Source of the DNA: a virus
Direction: 5' to 3' (one strand)
Virus record (IMG/VR): IMGVR_UViG_3300025886_000160
Location: 1-24,026 of that record
Length of the DNA stretch: 24,026 bases
The notes under the pieces are model-generated. The model saw only the letters and a list, made by a program, of their open reading frames with translations, ran no database searches and was not told where the DNA came from. Both the position numbers and the translations under genes were made by a program. Positions 13,969-21,532 of the stretch are shown here, piece by piece (position 1 is the first letter of the stretch; each line of letters opens with the position of its first letter).

Positions 13969-14249
13969 TATCTGCACTCCAACGCACCAAGCACCTCGAC
14001 AAGCACATCGGCGCACTGCTGCGGGACAAAGCCAAGCGCCTCAAGAATTACAACGACCGTAGGGGATGGGACGATGCCTGTGGGGACATCAAGCGGACCA
14101 GGGCGTTCGCTAGTCTTTGGAATACCCATTGCTCGACCCGACAACTGCGGAACTTCTATCTTGACGGCGAGACGGCATGGCGAGATGCGATCCCCCGGTT
14201 TATCAACGAGGTCATCACTGAGAATCACAACCTAGAGAAAGAGCTATGA
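13965..14249 (+). CDS. Hypothetical basic protein
   Basis: This 94-residue basic protein has ATGA overlaps at both ends. The N-terminal half is rich in Lys and Arg (LQRTKHLDKHIGALLRDKAK RLKNYNDRRGW), followed by an aromatic helix region (FASLWNTHCSTRQLRNFYLD). Nucleic-acid binding is plausible. No family recognised. Confidence 0.63.
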   Translation: MISALQRTKHLDKHIGALLRDKAKRLKNYNDRRGWDDACGDIKRTRAFASLWNTHCSTRQLRNFYLDGETAWRDAIPRFINEVITENHNLEKEL

Positions 14250-14398
14250 GTAAACCAAGCCCAATGGGTGAAGCCCTAGTCAGATGGGGTATACAAAACG
14301 TCTCGATATGGCAGATTGCCGACCGCACTATGGGTCGAGAGTACGCGCTGCGTATCTACCCTGAGAGTGCTGAATTCTTTAAACACATGGAGCAATGA
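14246..14398 (+). CDS. Short protein before the methyltransferase
   Basis: This 50-residue frame starts at ATG 14246 (ATGA overlap) and ends in the ATGA that starts the methyltransferase. It has a compact pattern (GEALVRWGIQNVSIWQIADR, TMGREYALRIYP) with three aromatic residues. Perfect coupling on both sides supports it as a real gene. Function unknown; a regulator of the methyltransferase is one possibility. Confidence 0.6.
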   Translation: MSKPSPMGEALVRWGIQNVSIWQIADRTMGREYALRIYPESAEFFKHMEQ

Positions 14399-15402
14399 AT
14401 CACGCAAGTTTATTCAGCGGTATCGGGGGCTTCGACCTCGCTGCCGAGTGGATGGGGTGGACTAACCTCTTCCATGTAGAGCGCGACGAGTTCTGTCGCG
14501 ACATCCTTACACATCATTTCCCAAACTCACAGTCATATGAAGACATCAAACAGTTTAACGGATACCCATGGGCAGGACGCATCGACGTTCTCTCTGGAGG
14601 CTTTCCTTGTCAGCCGTTCTCCACAGCAGGACAACGTCAAGGGGTTGCCGACGATCGATATCTCTGGCCGGAAATGCTTAGAGTTGTCCGAGAAGCTCGC
14701 CCCACATGGGTCGTGGCAGAGAATGTTCGCGGGCTTACTTCATGGTCAGACGGGATGGTTTTCGACCAGGTGTGCTCTGATTTGGAAGGTGAAGGCTACA
14801 AAGTCTTCCCGACCGTTCTTCCAGCTGCTAGCGTCGCGAACTGCCCCCACAAGCGGGACCGAGTCTGGATTATTGCTTACGCCCACGGCAGCAGAAACCA
14901 TCGAGCACCCGGACAAGATGTGGGAACGCAGCCGCAAGGCAGGGTACCGGAATGGCACGAGGTGGTCTTCTCTGTGGAGTCAAGTCGTTTACGGGGACTT
15001 CCTGCCGACCCCGATAGCTTGGGATGGAATAGGTGGTGGGCCGAGGAAAATGAGCGAAGGCAAGGTGACACAGGGCAAGGGTTACAGCCCTCGACTGAAA
15101 GACCTAGCGGCAGCGGGAATGCTTCCGACACCGACGGCACGATGTTGGAATCAAGGCACAGAGAAGGAGCGACCGGAGGGTCAACCGACTCGCCGATCCG
15201 AACTGAATCATCTCGTGGCCCAAGAGGTTGGTCGGCCTTCCCAACTGAATCCCCGCTTTGTGGCGGAGATGATGGGCTTCCCACCGAATTGGACGGAATC
15301 ACCTTTCCAAAGTGGAGAAAAGAAAGTGTGAAGGCGTATGGCAATGCCATCGTCCCGCAAGTAGCGTATCAAATCTTTAAATCAATACAACAACATGGCT
15401 GA
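14395..15402 (+). CDS. dcm: DNA cytosine-C5 methyltransferase (Dcm-like)
   Basis: This 335-residue protein transfers a methyl group from S-adenosylmethionine to carbon 5 of cytosine in DNA. Motif I FSGIGGFDLA (residues 7-16) binds the cofactor; motif IV GGFPCQPFS has the catalytic Cys72; motif VI is ENV (109-111); motif VIII is PHKRDRVWII (151-160); motif X is YGNAIVPQVA (315-324). The region 165-305, where the target-recognition domain should be, is low in hydrophobic residues and rich in Gly, Ser, Arg, Glu and Pro, and is overlapped by another frame that looks better conserved. No restriction enzyme is seen nearby, so it is an orphan enzyme, probably protecting phage DNA from host restriction. 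It is coupled by ATGA to the gene before. Confidence 0.92.
   Translation: MNHASLFSGIGGFDLAAEWMGWTNLFHVERDEFCRDILTHHFPNSQSYEDIKQFNGYPWAGRIDVLSGGFPCQPFSTAGQRQGVADDRYLWPEMLRVVREARPTWVVAENVRGLTSWSDGMVFDQVCSDLEGEGYKVFPTVLPAASVANCPHKRDRVWIIAYAHGSRNHRAPGQDVGTQPQGRVPEWHEVVFSVESSRLRGLPADPDSLGWNRWWAEENERRQGDTGQGLQPSTERPSGSGNASDTDGTMLESRHREGATGGSTDSPIRTESSRGPRGWSAFPTESPLCGGDDGLPTELDGITFPKWRKESVKAYGNAIVPQVAYQIFKSIQQHG
14537..15331 (+). CDS. Overlapping +1-frame gene inside the methyltransferase (TPTA/MMGFP protein)
   Basis: A 264-codon open frame lies wholly inside the methyltransferase gene in the +1 frame. It has three spaced repeats (LLLTPTA at 112-118, FLPTPIAWD at 155-163, MLPTPTARCW at 195-204) and ends in QLNPRFVAEMMGFPPNWTES (236-255). 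From memory this layout, WxxxxAxIW-like region, several LPTPTA repeats and a final LNPxFVEEMMGFP motif, is common in phage proteins annotated as hypothetical or methyltransferase-associated and found beside Dcm genes. The N-terminal part may only mirror methyltransferase motif IV, but the second half falls where the methyltransferase itself is low-complexity, so the protein in this frame is likely the constrained one. Start is uncertain; no ribosome site was seen. Confidence 0.6.
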   Translation: MKTSNSLTDTHGQDASTFSLEAFLVSRSPQQDNVKGLPTIDISGRKCLELSEKLAPHGSWQRMFAGLLHGQTGWFSTRCALIWKVKATKSSRPFFQLLASRTAPTSGTESGLLLTPTAAETIEHPDKMWERSRKAGYRNGTRWSSLWSQVVYGDFLPTPIAWDGIGGGPRKMSEGKVTQGKGYSPRLKDLAAAGMLPTPTARCWNQGTEKERPEGQPTRRSELNHLVAQEVGRPSQLNPRFVAEMMGFPPNWTESPFQSGEKKV

Positions 15403-15616
15403 AAACAAGTTTCAACACTACCTCCCGGAGGAGGACGAGCTCATCATCAAGATGGCAAACCAAGGCTGTCCCACTTGGGAAATAGCTAACGCTCTTGGGC
15501 GTACCGAAACCGTTCTATATTACAGACGTACCAAGCTTGGCGTAGACCCTGGTCCGTGGCCCGGAAGCCGTAAGTATCAGCGTCTCAAGGCCCTTTCCGA
15601 AAAGAACTCTATATAA
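15395..15616 (+). CDS. Small SANT/Myb-like DNA-binding protein
   Basis: This 73-residue protein starts at ATG 15395, overlapping the methyltransferase end by 8 bases. The pattern YLPEEDELIIKMANQG, CPTWEIANALGRTE and VLYYRRTKLG is that of a SANT/Myb-like helix-turn-helix: an acidic first helix, a Trp-containing second helix and a recognition helix with basic residues. It may regulate the neighbouring genes or act in modification. Assigned by pattern only. Confidence 0.7.
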   Translation: MAENKFQHYLPEEDELIIKMANQGCPTWEIANALGRTETVLYYRRTKLGVDPGPWPGSRKYQRLKALSEKNSI

Positions 15617-15963
15617 TGCAATTCATTATCTCTCTCGTCTGCCTCAGCATTCTTCTCAATGCAATCAATTGGTTCTATGGCAAACCGAAAATACCACCAC
15701 GCCTTGACCAGATAGCAAGCCGTATTGCACAGGGTAATGTGCCTAAGAAATACGACTTGATTCTGAGAGAAAAAATTACAGGCTATCGCGAGCACTACAC
15801 GCTTGTGGCTGGTCGAATGTGCTGCCGCGCCGAGCCTTACTATGACAGGACGACCAAAGAAAGTGTGTACGCTTTGGTCATTGGGTTCAAGGAGCACGTG
15901 TCTAGCCCGGCAGACAAGTACATCACCATTCCCGTCTATAAAAACGGTAACCTTTACGAATAA
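15616..15963 (+). CDS. Membrane-anchored small protein, paralogue A
   Basis: This 115-residue protein starts by TAATG coupling. Residues 1-18 are one hydrophobic segment (MQFIISLVCLSILLNAINWF), followed by KPKIPPRLDQIASRIAQGNV and a beta-rich domain ending in PVYKNGNLYE. The protein at 16581 has the same layout. Probably anchored in the inner membrane with the domain on one side. Function unknown. Confidence 0.68.
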   Translation: MQFIISLVCLSILLNAINWFYGKPKIPPRLDQIASRIAQGNVPKKYDLILREKITGYREHYTLVAGRMCCRAEPYYDRTTKESVYALVIGFKEHVSSPADKYITIPVYKNGNLYE

Positions 15964-16226
15964 TGAGCCTATCAGTAGAAGTTTTTGACCATCACAAAGG
16001 AGGTGTTTACTACGTCCTCCTACAGCACGACACCTTGTACGAGATGGACGAGTTGAATCCTCAAGGAGTGTTGCGCTGCATTAAGCTAGGTTCTGTATGG
16101 CCTAAAGGCGAGATGCTTACGCTAGACAGTCACAAGTTTGGTCGGCTTCTTCAAATGTCTGAAGTACCCCCAGGCATAAGGAAGGAAGTCATGAATTTAA
16201 TCTCAAAAGAAATAACACATGTATGA
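15963..16226 (+). CDS. Hypothetical protein
   Basis: This 87-residue protein starts by TAATG coupling. A beta-rich first half (GGVYYVLLQHDTLYEMDEL, LRCIKLGSVWPKGEML) and a C-terminal helix (PPGIRKEVMNLISKEI). It ends 8 bases into the next gene. No family recognised. Confidence 0.65.
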   Translation: MSLSVEVFDHHKGGVYYVLLQHDTLYEMDELNPQGVLRCIKLGSVWPKGEMLTLDSHKFGRLLQMSEVPPGIRKEVMNLISKEITHV

Positions 16227-16578
16227 AACCACGCGCTTGTCGTATAAGATATTGATTGCAGACATTCGGATCTATATCGACAACATCGACAGAAACTCAA
16301 ATCAGCTTGAGCACAGGCTGAAAAGAATTGCTATTGCTGACAGTAACAGGCACCTGCATCACACGCTTAAGATGTTTAGAAATCACCTTGAACGTGACGA
16401 CTACAACACAGCGCTGATCATGCTCGCCATTTGTCGCAACAAACTGTACAAGTATATAGCCGAAGCGTTGCTTGCTGACGTAGACTTTGATATTAGCGGT
16501 GCAGCAGGTATCTTGAATGATATTGAACAGTACGCTAGGTCGTTGCAAATAAAAGAAGCCATCCAAAACCCCTGCTAA
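16219..16578 (+). CDS. Hypothetical helical protein
   Basis: This 119-residue protein starts at ATG 16219. It is all helical with many His, Arg and Asn residues (ILIADIRIYIDNIDRNSNQL, RHLHHTLKMFRNHLERDDYN, ALIMLAICRNKLYKYIAEAL). No domain recognised. Two bases separate it from the next gene. Confidence 0.65.
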   Translation: MYETTRLSYKILIADIRIYIDNIDRNSNQLEHRLKRIAIADSNRHLHHTLKMFRNHLERDDYNTALIMLAICRNKLYKYIAEALLADVDFDISGAAGILNDIEQYARSLQIKEAIQNPC

Positions 16579-16580
16579 CA

Positions 16581-16901
16581 ATGATATTCTTCTCATCACT
16601 CTGCCTAATCATCTCAGGCGGCATCCTGTTGCGTTACTGGTACACCTGTAGGCTCGACCCTCCGCTGCGGTTGAGCGTTGCTGCCGACCTCGTCAACAGG
16701 GGCGCGATACCGGAAGAGTTATTCTGCCACATACCTATGGAGTATGAACAGAGTGAGAGTCACAGCATGTCTGCCAAGCTAGAGCGTACATTTGTGCAAC
16801 GCGGTAGGCCCTTGTGGATTATCAGACTAGTCCTTGATGACGGGCATGTCATATCAGACCAGGCCGTACTGTTCGACAATAACGGAGACCTATATCAATA
16901 A
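16581..16901 (+). CDS. Membrane-anchored small protein, paralogue B
   Basis: This 106-residue protein shares the layout of the protein at 15616: N-terminal membrane segment (FFSSLCLIISGGILLRYWY), then PPLRLSVAADLVNRGAIPEE (compare PPRLDQIASRIAQGNVPKKY), a beta-rich domain and an end NNGDLYQ (compare KNGNLYE). The two are likely paralogues separated by two other genes. Function unknown. Confidence 0.68.
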   Translation: MIFFSSLCLIISGGILLRYWYTCRLDPPLRLSVAADLVNRGAIPEELFCHIPMEYEQSESHSMSAKLERTFVQRGRPLWIIRLVLDDGHVISDQAVLFDNNGDLYQ

Positions 16902-16905
16902 CATC

Positions 16906-17073
16906 ATGGAATTCATCTTGGAATATTGGGCTGAACTGCTCATCGCTGCAATGGCTTTTGGAAAAGTAATTGTGAACTTGACTCCTACGGAATCTGACAA
17001 TGCTGTCTTTGGCTATCTCGACATTATCATAACTGCCATTACCGGTGATCGGCGTAAGAAGCTTGACGAGTGA
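16906..17073 (+). CDS. Short membrane protein
   Basis: This 55-residue protein starts at ATG 16906 after taacatc. Residues 1-25 form a membrane segment (FILEYWAELLIAAMAFGKVI), followed by NLTPTESDNAVFGYLDIIIT and a basic end (GDRRKKLDE). Small membrane proteins of this kind can be holin-like or anchor replication complexes. The last bases give the GTG start of the next gene. Confidence 0.55.
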   Translation: MEFILEYWAELLIAAMAFGKVIVNLTPTESDNAVFGYLDIIITAITGDRRKKLDE

Positions 17074-17339
17074 ACCACGCTCAGTATTTACACCTTGTCA
17101 GCCGCATCGGAATAAAGCGGGCGGAGATTGATTTGTGGCTCATGGAAAATGAGGGCAAGCTACCGGAGAAAAGGGAGCAGGTTATGAGGGAAATAGGTGA
17201 GCTTTTTGAGGAGGCTGACCATGCTTTATTCCACCTAATGCGACGTTTTGAGGTTGTGAAAAACGAGATGTATGTCAAAGAGCTTGAGCTAAAAGAAAAG
17301 CGCAAGGGCATGGACCGACTTATGCAAACCATGTTATGA
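17070..17339 (+). CDS. Coiled-coil protein with GTG start
   Basis: This 89-residue protein starts at GTG 17070 in a GTGA overlap. It is almost entirely charged helix (KREQVMREIGELFEEADHAL, EMYVKELELKEKRKGMDRLM), typical of a coiled coil. It sits just before the recombination/replication genes. Function unknown. Confidence 0.62.
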   Translation: MNHAQYLHLVSRIGIKRAEIDLWLMENEGKLPEKREQVMREIGELFEEADHALFHLMRRFEVVKNEMYVKELELKEKRKGMDRLMQTML

Positions 17340-17725
17340 GAAGAGACCAGAAACAGAAGTTTACTGAGTTTGTAAAGCAGTATGGACTGACTAAGGAGGA
17401 TTTCTTCCGAGCCAAGCAGGGCTTTGTGTGCGTCACCCGTACTGGAATCGAAAAGATTCAGCGTCACTTGAAGCTGATTGTGCATTATGAGGTAGTTGCG
17501 GAGCTCTGTGACGTAGCATCTGGTATGTATGTCATCAAAGCCACTGGCGGAGTGGAGGTGGGTGATGAAATCGTACCGATGCTAGAAAGCTATGGTGAGT
17601 CGAGCCCAAAGAATAATCGCAATGCATACCCTGTAGCAATGGCTGAAAAGCGGGCCTTGTCTCGAGTAGTTCTCAAAGCTGCCGACCTGTATGAGCTTGG
17701 CGTGTACGGTGAAGATGAAGCCTGA
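17336..17725 (+). CDS. Candidate ssDNA annealing protein (Rad52/ERF/Sak3-like)
   Basis: This 129-residue protein has the C-terminal pattern ESYGESSPKNNRNAYPVAMA, EKRALSRVVLKAADLYELGV and YGEDEA. From memory the order 'GE.(S/N)P.N..NAYPVAMAEKRA.(D/S)R..LK....YSEDEA' recurs in phage proteins related to Rad52-fold annealing proteins (ERF, Sak3/DUF1071 types), which pair single strands in phage recombination. An SSB gene 270 bases downstream agrees. It is short for the family (usually about 150-250 residues). The exact family is not certain. Confidence 0.5.
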   Translation: MRRDQKQKFTEFVKQYGLTKEDFFRAKQGFVCVTRTGIEKIQRHLKLIVHYEVVAELCDVASGMYVIKATGGVEVGDEIVPMLESYGESSPKNNRNAYPVAMAEKRALSRVVLKAADLYELGVYGEDEA

Positions 17726-18008
17726 TTGGATTGATGAGCTTTTCGAGGATGGACAAGCGGGACAGGCGGACCCTTATGTTGAGCGTCGTTTGGATAGTGC
17801 TCTACGTCTCCTGGGTACAAGTGCTCTTGACGATACAGAGAGTCTTGAGTTAGAACTAGTCGATACATATCTTGACTTCGACAGGGACGATTGGGACAGG
17901 CTGTTTACTTATCTTAAAATTAATCAACTTCGTGTTGTTGATTTCTACGCGCCCTCTCAGCGTGAGATTTCGAAGTGGGTGCGCTTAATTGCATTCAATG
18001 AGTTATGA
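17715..18008 (+). CDS. Hypothetical acidic protein
   Basis: This 97-residue acidic protein starts at ATG 17715, overlapping the previous gene by 11 bases. It has a helical body (YVERRLDSALRLLGTSALDD), an acidic central part (LVDTYLDFDRDDWDRLFTYL) and a basic end. It overlaps the SSB gene by 11 bases. No family recognised; context suggests a role in replication or recombination. Confidence 0.6.
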   Translation: MKPDWIDELFEDGQAGQADPYVERRLDSALRLLGTSALDDTESLELELVDTYLDFDRDDWDRLFTYLKINQLRVVDFYAPSQREISKWVRLIAFNEL

Positions 18009-18327
18009 ATTGAAAGGCACGGTGAAACGTGTAATGGAGACTTGGAAGTCTGAGACAAGTGATTTTACCAAGCGGGAGTTTGTCATTACAGCAGGTGATG
18101 AATACCCAAATGACGTAAAGTTTACTGCAATTAAGGACAAGGCAAGTCAGTTAGAAGGACTGAAGGAAGGCGATGAAGTCTTGGTGCATTTCGACATTCG
18201 CGGTAGGGAATACGACGAGAGGTTCTACGTAGACCTGAATGCCTGGAAGATTGAGAAGCAGAAAGGTGCTCCGGCTGCCTCGAAGAGTAACGAACAACCC
18301 ATCGGAGAGGATGATTTACCTTTCTGA
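17998..18327 (+). CDS. ssb: ssDNA-binding protein, DUF3127 type
   Basis: This 109-residue protein starts at ATG 17998. LKGTVKRVMET, FTKREFVITAGDEYPNDVKF, DKASQLEGLKEGDEVLVHFD and IRGREYD are the pattern of DUF3127, an OB-fold ssDNA-binding family common in Bacteroidetes and their phages. The tail GEDDLPF is the acidic, Phe-ending tip that bacterial SSBs use to recruit partners. It coats single-stranded phage DNA during replication and recombination. It sits between the candidate annealing protein and the helicase. The family points to the host group. Confidence 0.85.
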   Translation: MSYELKGTVKRVMETWKSETSDFTKREFVITAGDEYPNDVKFTAIKDKASQLEGLKEGDEVLVHFDIRGREYDERFYVDLNAWKIEKQKGAPAASKSNEQPIGEDDLPF

Positions 18328-18328
18328 A

Positions 18329-18706
18329 ATGCTGGATTTGAGGGATGCATTTTACAAGTCGTTGAAGGAGGCGTTAGAGGTGTATTTTAATGCAGCTCAC
18401 AGCATTTCGGGGCAAAGCGATGCAGACACGATAATGGTTATTGTTGGTGACCATGTAGATCATTACTTTCCTGACGGTAAGCAGGGCAGCGACTACGGTA
18501 AGAACGCAAGCGTCAGCAATCCAGGCGTCACACTTATTGAAGGTGAGGGAATAAACATTGCATACTCTTACGGGGATGCATTGGAAAGTGACCTCTTAAA
18601 ATCGCTGTCCTTAGCTCAAAGGGTTGAGCTTTTAGAGGCTTGCATCTACGCACTGAATGAACGCTTGAACAGATTAGATTCAGGAGGTGAAGACGCAGCT
18701 AACTGA
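18329..18706 (+). CDS. Hypothetical protein of the replication module
   Basis: This 125-residue protein is placed to start at ATG 18329, one base after the SSB stop; ATG 18311 inside the SSB gene is an alternative. It starts with a helix (RDAFYKSLKEALEVYFNAAH), has a central stretch VSNPGVTLIEGEGINIAYSY that looks beta, and ends with SLAQRVELLEACIYALNERL, a probable coiled coil. No family recognised. It overlaps the helicase start by 20 bases. Confidence 0.62.
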   Translation: MLDLRDAFYKSLKEALEVYFNAAHSISGQSDADTIMVIVGDHVDHYFPDGKQGSDYGKNASVSNPGVTLIEGEGINIAYSYGDALESDLLKSLSLAQRVELLEACIYALNERLNRLDSGGEDAAN

Positions 18707-20165
18707 TAGCACAATTGAAAGGCTGTGCCACCTAGCCGAAACCATGGTGACCCCCTCGTTTATTGTATCGACCGTAGGAATTGATTATGATCCCGCAAAA
18801 ATCAGTGCTCGAAGTAGCGCTGCTCTTCTTGCGGCCTTCATACCTGCCTGTGCGAAAGACATGAACGTACCTGTCGTAGAGATGGGAGGGGTCACCATGG
18901 TATGGTGTGGCACTCACTTCAAACCGCTTACGGAACGGCAAAAGACTCGTGTAATGCGGGCCTTTGCTGCTCCGGCGGGACTGCTCCGACCAGTAGTGTT
19001 GACTCAAGAGTTTAATCGTGAGTATTCTCGAGGGTTCTCGATATACGCAAGTCCGCAAGAAGTCTTTGGTCAGGCTCAACCGCGAGCGGGCTTGAATTTT
19101 GAGGATGGCTTGGTTGTCTTTGATAACGGCGACCCTTTTCTGTGTGCGGGTCACGATCCGGAGTGGCTGACCACCTACTGCATTCCCTGCGACAGTACTC
19201 GAAACGTAGTGGACAAGAACTGGAATGTGTTTATGGAGGAGACTATACCGGATGCCGAGATAAGGCGGTATACAATTGCCATGATGGCGAACGCAGTTGC
19301 AGGAGACCCTGCTCGTGCGCAAAAAATATTGCTCTTGATTGGTGCTGCCGGGGCCGGAAAGAGCACACTGATTGAGGCCGTGGCCTCTGTGATAGGTGCT
19401 CACAACGTTATGCGCACAGACAACCTTGCTCAAATCACAAAGGACGACAGTAGGCACAGGATGAAGTTGGCTCAAGCCACCTTGTGTATCAGCGCCGACG
19501 CTAGCGACAATCTTGGGGACAAAGACGCGCTTAAGATGATAGTCTCGAAAGAGCCAATCATTGCAAGGAAACTTTATTCTGAGCCCGTTGAGGTTGTCCC
19601 TAGAGCAAGCTTGATTGTAGCATCGAATGAAGCGGGATTCACCTATGCGTTGAGCGACCCTGGTGTCGAGCGCAGGTTTGATATTGTAACCTTCAATCAT
19701 GCCAAGCCTGAGTCACAAAGGGATAGTAGTTTGATTGACAAGCTTAAAGACGTCCGATGCCAAGCTGCCATAGGTATTAGTCTAATGAATAGTCTGTCCT
19801 TGGAACTGAAGCAAGGCAACAGCAGGTTGGTCAGGCCAAGGGCAATGCAGGAAGAGCTGAATCAGTTACGTATTGAAGGCGACCCAATCATGAGCTGGAT
19901 AAATGACAGCGGTATAACTATTGAGATTAAGAAAGGTTCAATCGTTATTCATCAGACGGAGGCGCTTGAGAGTTTCCGCACGTTCTGTGTGCGTAGCGGA
20001 TATGCCTCTTGGTCAATGCGTAAATTTAAATCTCGATTGAGGGCATTAAAGGTTAAGGCTGTTGGTCGTAGGGGAAAGACTCATGATTATCAATTTGGTC
20101 TAGATGATGTGGATGCAGCTCGTCGAGCTATGCTAGTGTCCCCTCTTACTGTGATTGACTCTTAA
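18687..20165 (+). CDS. Superfamily 3 (D5-like) replicative helicase
   Basis: This 492-residue protein starts at GTG 18687 (other in-frame starts are internal). Residues 215-335 hold the SF3 AAA+ core: Walker A IGAAGAGKSTLIEA (Gly219-Thr227), Walker B TLCISADAS around 265-273, sensor-1 ASLIVASNE (Asn314) and the arginine finger ERRFD (Arg329/330). This is the pattern of poxvirus D5 / P4-type helicases used by many phages. An N-terminal D5_N-like domain (about 150-205) precedes it; no archaeo-eukaryotic primase motif was seen, so primase activity would need a separate protein. A C-terminal basic region (SMRKFKSRLRALKVKAVGRR) may bind DNA. Likely loads at the phage origin. Confidence 0.88.
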   Translation: MKTQLTDSTIERLCHLAETMVTPSFIVSTVGIDYDPAKISARSSAALLAAFIPACAKDMNVPVVEMGGVTMVWCGTHFKPLTERQKTRVMRAFAAPAGLLRPVVLTQEFNREYSRGFSIYASPQEVFGQAQPRAGLNFEDGLVVFDNGDPFLCAGHDPEWLTTYCIPCDSTRNVVDKNWNVFMEETIPDAEIRRYTIAMMANAVAGDPARAQKILLLIGAAGAGKSTLIEAVASVIGAHNVMRTDNLAQITKDDSRHRMKLAQATLCISADASDNLGDKDALKMIVSKEPIIARKLYSEPVEVVPRASLIVASNEAGFTYALSDPGVERRFDIVTFNHAKPESQRDSSLIDKLKDVRCQAAIGISLMNSLSLELKQGNSRLVRPRAMQEELNQLRIEGDPIMSWINDSGITIEIKKGSIVIHQTEALESFRTFCVRSGYASWSMRKFKSRLRALKVKAVGRRGKTHDYQFGLDDVDAARRAMLVSPLTVIDS

Positions 20166-20701
20166 TGGAATTAAGAACTAGGATTTTAAAGTGCAAGCAT
20201 CTTACAATGGATGAGGTGTCGGATCTAGTGAGGTCTTACATGCTCGGTCGGTTTGAGCTTGGGGGACAGCATGGTGCAGCAGTGCAGTATTACTTGAGGC
20301 ACTTCCTTTACATGCCATTCTCTGTAATTGCAGAAGTGTTTGGGAGAAAACCATGGCACGTTCGGCAAACGATTGAGAGGATGGAACAGAATGCTGAGTC
20401 CACTAGGGTTCCCGTCACTATGAACGAGGACTACCAGGTACACATTGAGAACTTTGATGACTACTGTCGAGACAAGTATGATGTGAGCAACGTTGAATTG
20501 GGTAGCCTAACGAATTATTTAGAGGCTGACTACCTAATGTGGCAAGCGCAAAAGGCAGTAGGCCGATACGAGGATACTTGTAACGACGATTCATCTCAAT
20601 TTGAGCTTTGGGCAGAGGCTCTAGCCTATTTGGAAATTGATGTAACGGAAGAGGTGGTTTTTGAGATGTGCCATACGTACACAATTAACAAAAATGCATA
20701 G
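20165..20701 (+). CDS. Hypothetical protein with possible HTH
   Basis: This 178-residue protein starts at ATG 20165 on the last base of the helicase stop. Residues 45-75 (YYLRHFLYMPFSVIAEVFGR, KPWHVRQTIERM) look like a sigma-region-4-type helix-turn-helix. The C-terminal half is acidic, with several Trp and Tyr residues. A DNA-binding role at the origin or in late transcription is possible, but the similarity is weak. It overlaps the phosphoesterase gene by 8 bases. Confidence 0.62.
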   Translation: MELRTRILKCKHLTMDEVSDLVRSYMLGRFELGGQHGAAVQYYLRHFLYMPFSVIAEVFGRKPWHVRQTIERMEQNAESTRVPVTMNEDYQVHIENFDDYCRDKYDVSNVELGSLTNYLEADYLMWQAQKAVGRYEDTCNDDSSQFELWAEALAYLEIDVTEEVVFEMCHTYTINKNA

Positions 20702-21401
20702 CAAAGACATAAGGATTAGTCGTGGTAGGAAAATTTTGGCGATATCGGATATCCACGTACCCTACCACGATAAGAGGGCCTTAGCTGAAGCCATGAAGTT
20801 AGGACGAGAAGCGGGTTGCAGTACCGTTATAGTCCTCGGTGACCTGTGTGACTTTCATAAGGTTAGCAAGTACAGGCATGACGCAACCGCTTTGGAAATT
20901 GACGAAGAGATTGCTCAGGCTGAAAGGGTACTCTTTGAGCTAGCAGATAAGTTCCCTCACCGATATTTTGTACCGGGCAATCATGAGGACAGGCTTAAGG
21001 CGTACATCCTAGATAATGCCCCAAGCTTGCAGCACCTCGAGCAACTAGAGCTAGACAAACTGCTTAAGCTAGAGGAGCATGGCTTTAAGTATGTACCAGG
21101 TGGCTTTATCCACTGTGGTGACATGACTTTCCTGCACGGTCACGAGATTAGGATCAGCGGAATGGACCCTGCGCGAAAGTTGTTTATGAAGATGAAGAAA
21201 AGTGCCATATGCGGGCATCTGCATAGACCAGATAGTCACTACACACGCGACGGGGCTGGTAACTTGCTACAGTGTCATGTACTTGGTCACTTAGGAGAGA
21301 AAAGCCCTGCATTTATGCCACGAAACGACTGGCAGCATGGGTTTGCAATTGTAAGTGTACCAAAATCAGGCAACGCAAAAGTTGAAACCCACATATTATG
21401 A
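20694..21401 (+). CDS. Calcineurin-like metallophosphoesterase
   Basis: This 235-residue protein starts at ATG 20694. All metal motifs are present in order: ISDIHVPYHD (Asp19, His21), LGDLCDF (Asp50), PGNHEDR (Asn96, His97), LHGHE (His148/His150) and CGHLHRPD (His175/His177). Such phage enzymes hydrolyse phosphodiesters or nucleotides; some act as nucleases or phosphatases in DNA processing. The position after the helicase fits a nucleic-acid role. It is the last gene of the rightward operon, followed by a strong terminator. Substrate not predictable from sequence. Confidence 0.9.
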   Translation: MHSKDIRISRGRKILAISDIHVPYHDKRALAEAMKLGREAGCSTVIVLGDLCDFHKVSKYRHDATALEIDEEIAQAERVLFELADKFPHRYFVPGNHEDRLKAYILDNAPSLQHLEQLELDKLLKLEEHGFKYVPGGFIHCGDMTFLHGHEIRISGMDPARKLFMKMKKSAICGHLHRPDSHYTRDGAGNLLQCHVLGHLGEKSPAFMPRNDWQHGFAIVSVPKSGNAKVETHIL

Positions 21402-21499
21402 ATTTACATCACGTACTCTCAGAAGCAGTTGGATTCCATTAATTTTTGATTACATTAGCTCTGCCGTAGGCAAGTGCGGCGTAGCAATTGGTTAAGTTG

Positions 21500-21532
21500 A
21501 GAGCCCCTAGAAAAGTCTGGGGGCTCTATTTT
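21500..21532. terminator. Strong intrinsic terminator between convergent operons
   Basis: A 12-bp stem (AGAGCCCCTAGA / TCTGGGGGCTCT, one wobble pair) with a four-base loop AAAG is followed by ATTTT on the plus strand. It stops the rightward operon 100 bases after its last gene; with fewer U residues on the other side it may also act on leftward transcripts. Confidence 0.8.

Noticed and set aside
14877-15350. 157-codon minus-strand frame in the methyltransferase gene
   Set aside because: Low-complexity Pro/Ser-rich shadow of the two plus-strand frames.
18732-19700. 322-codon minus-strand frame opposite the helicase gene
   Set aside because: Antisense shadow of a gene with clear SF3 helicase motifs.
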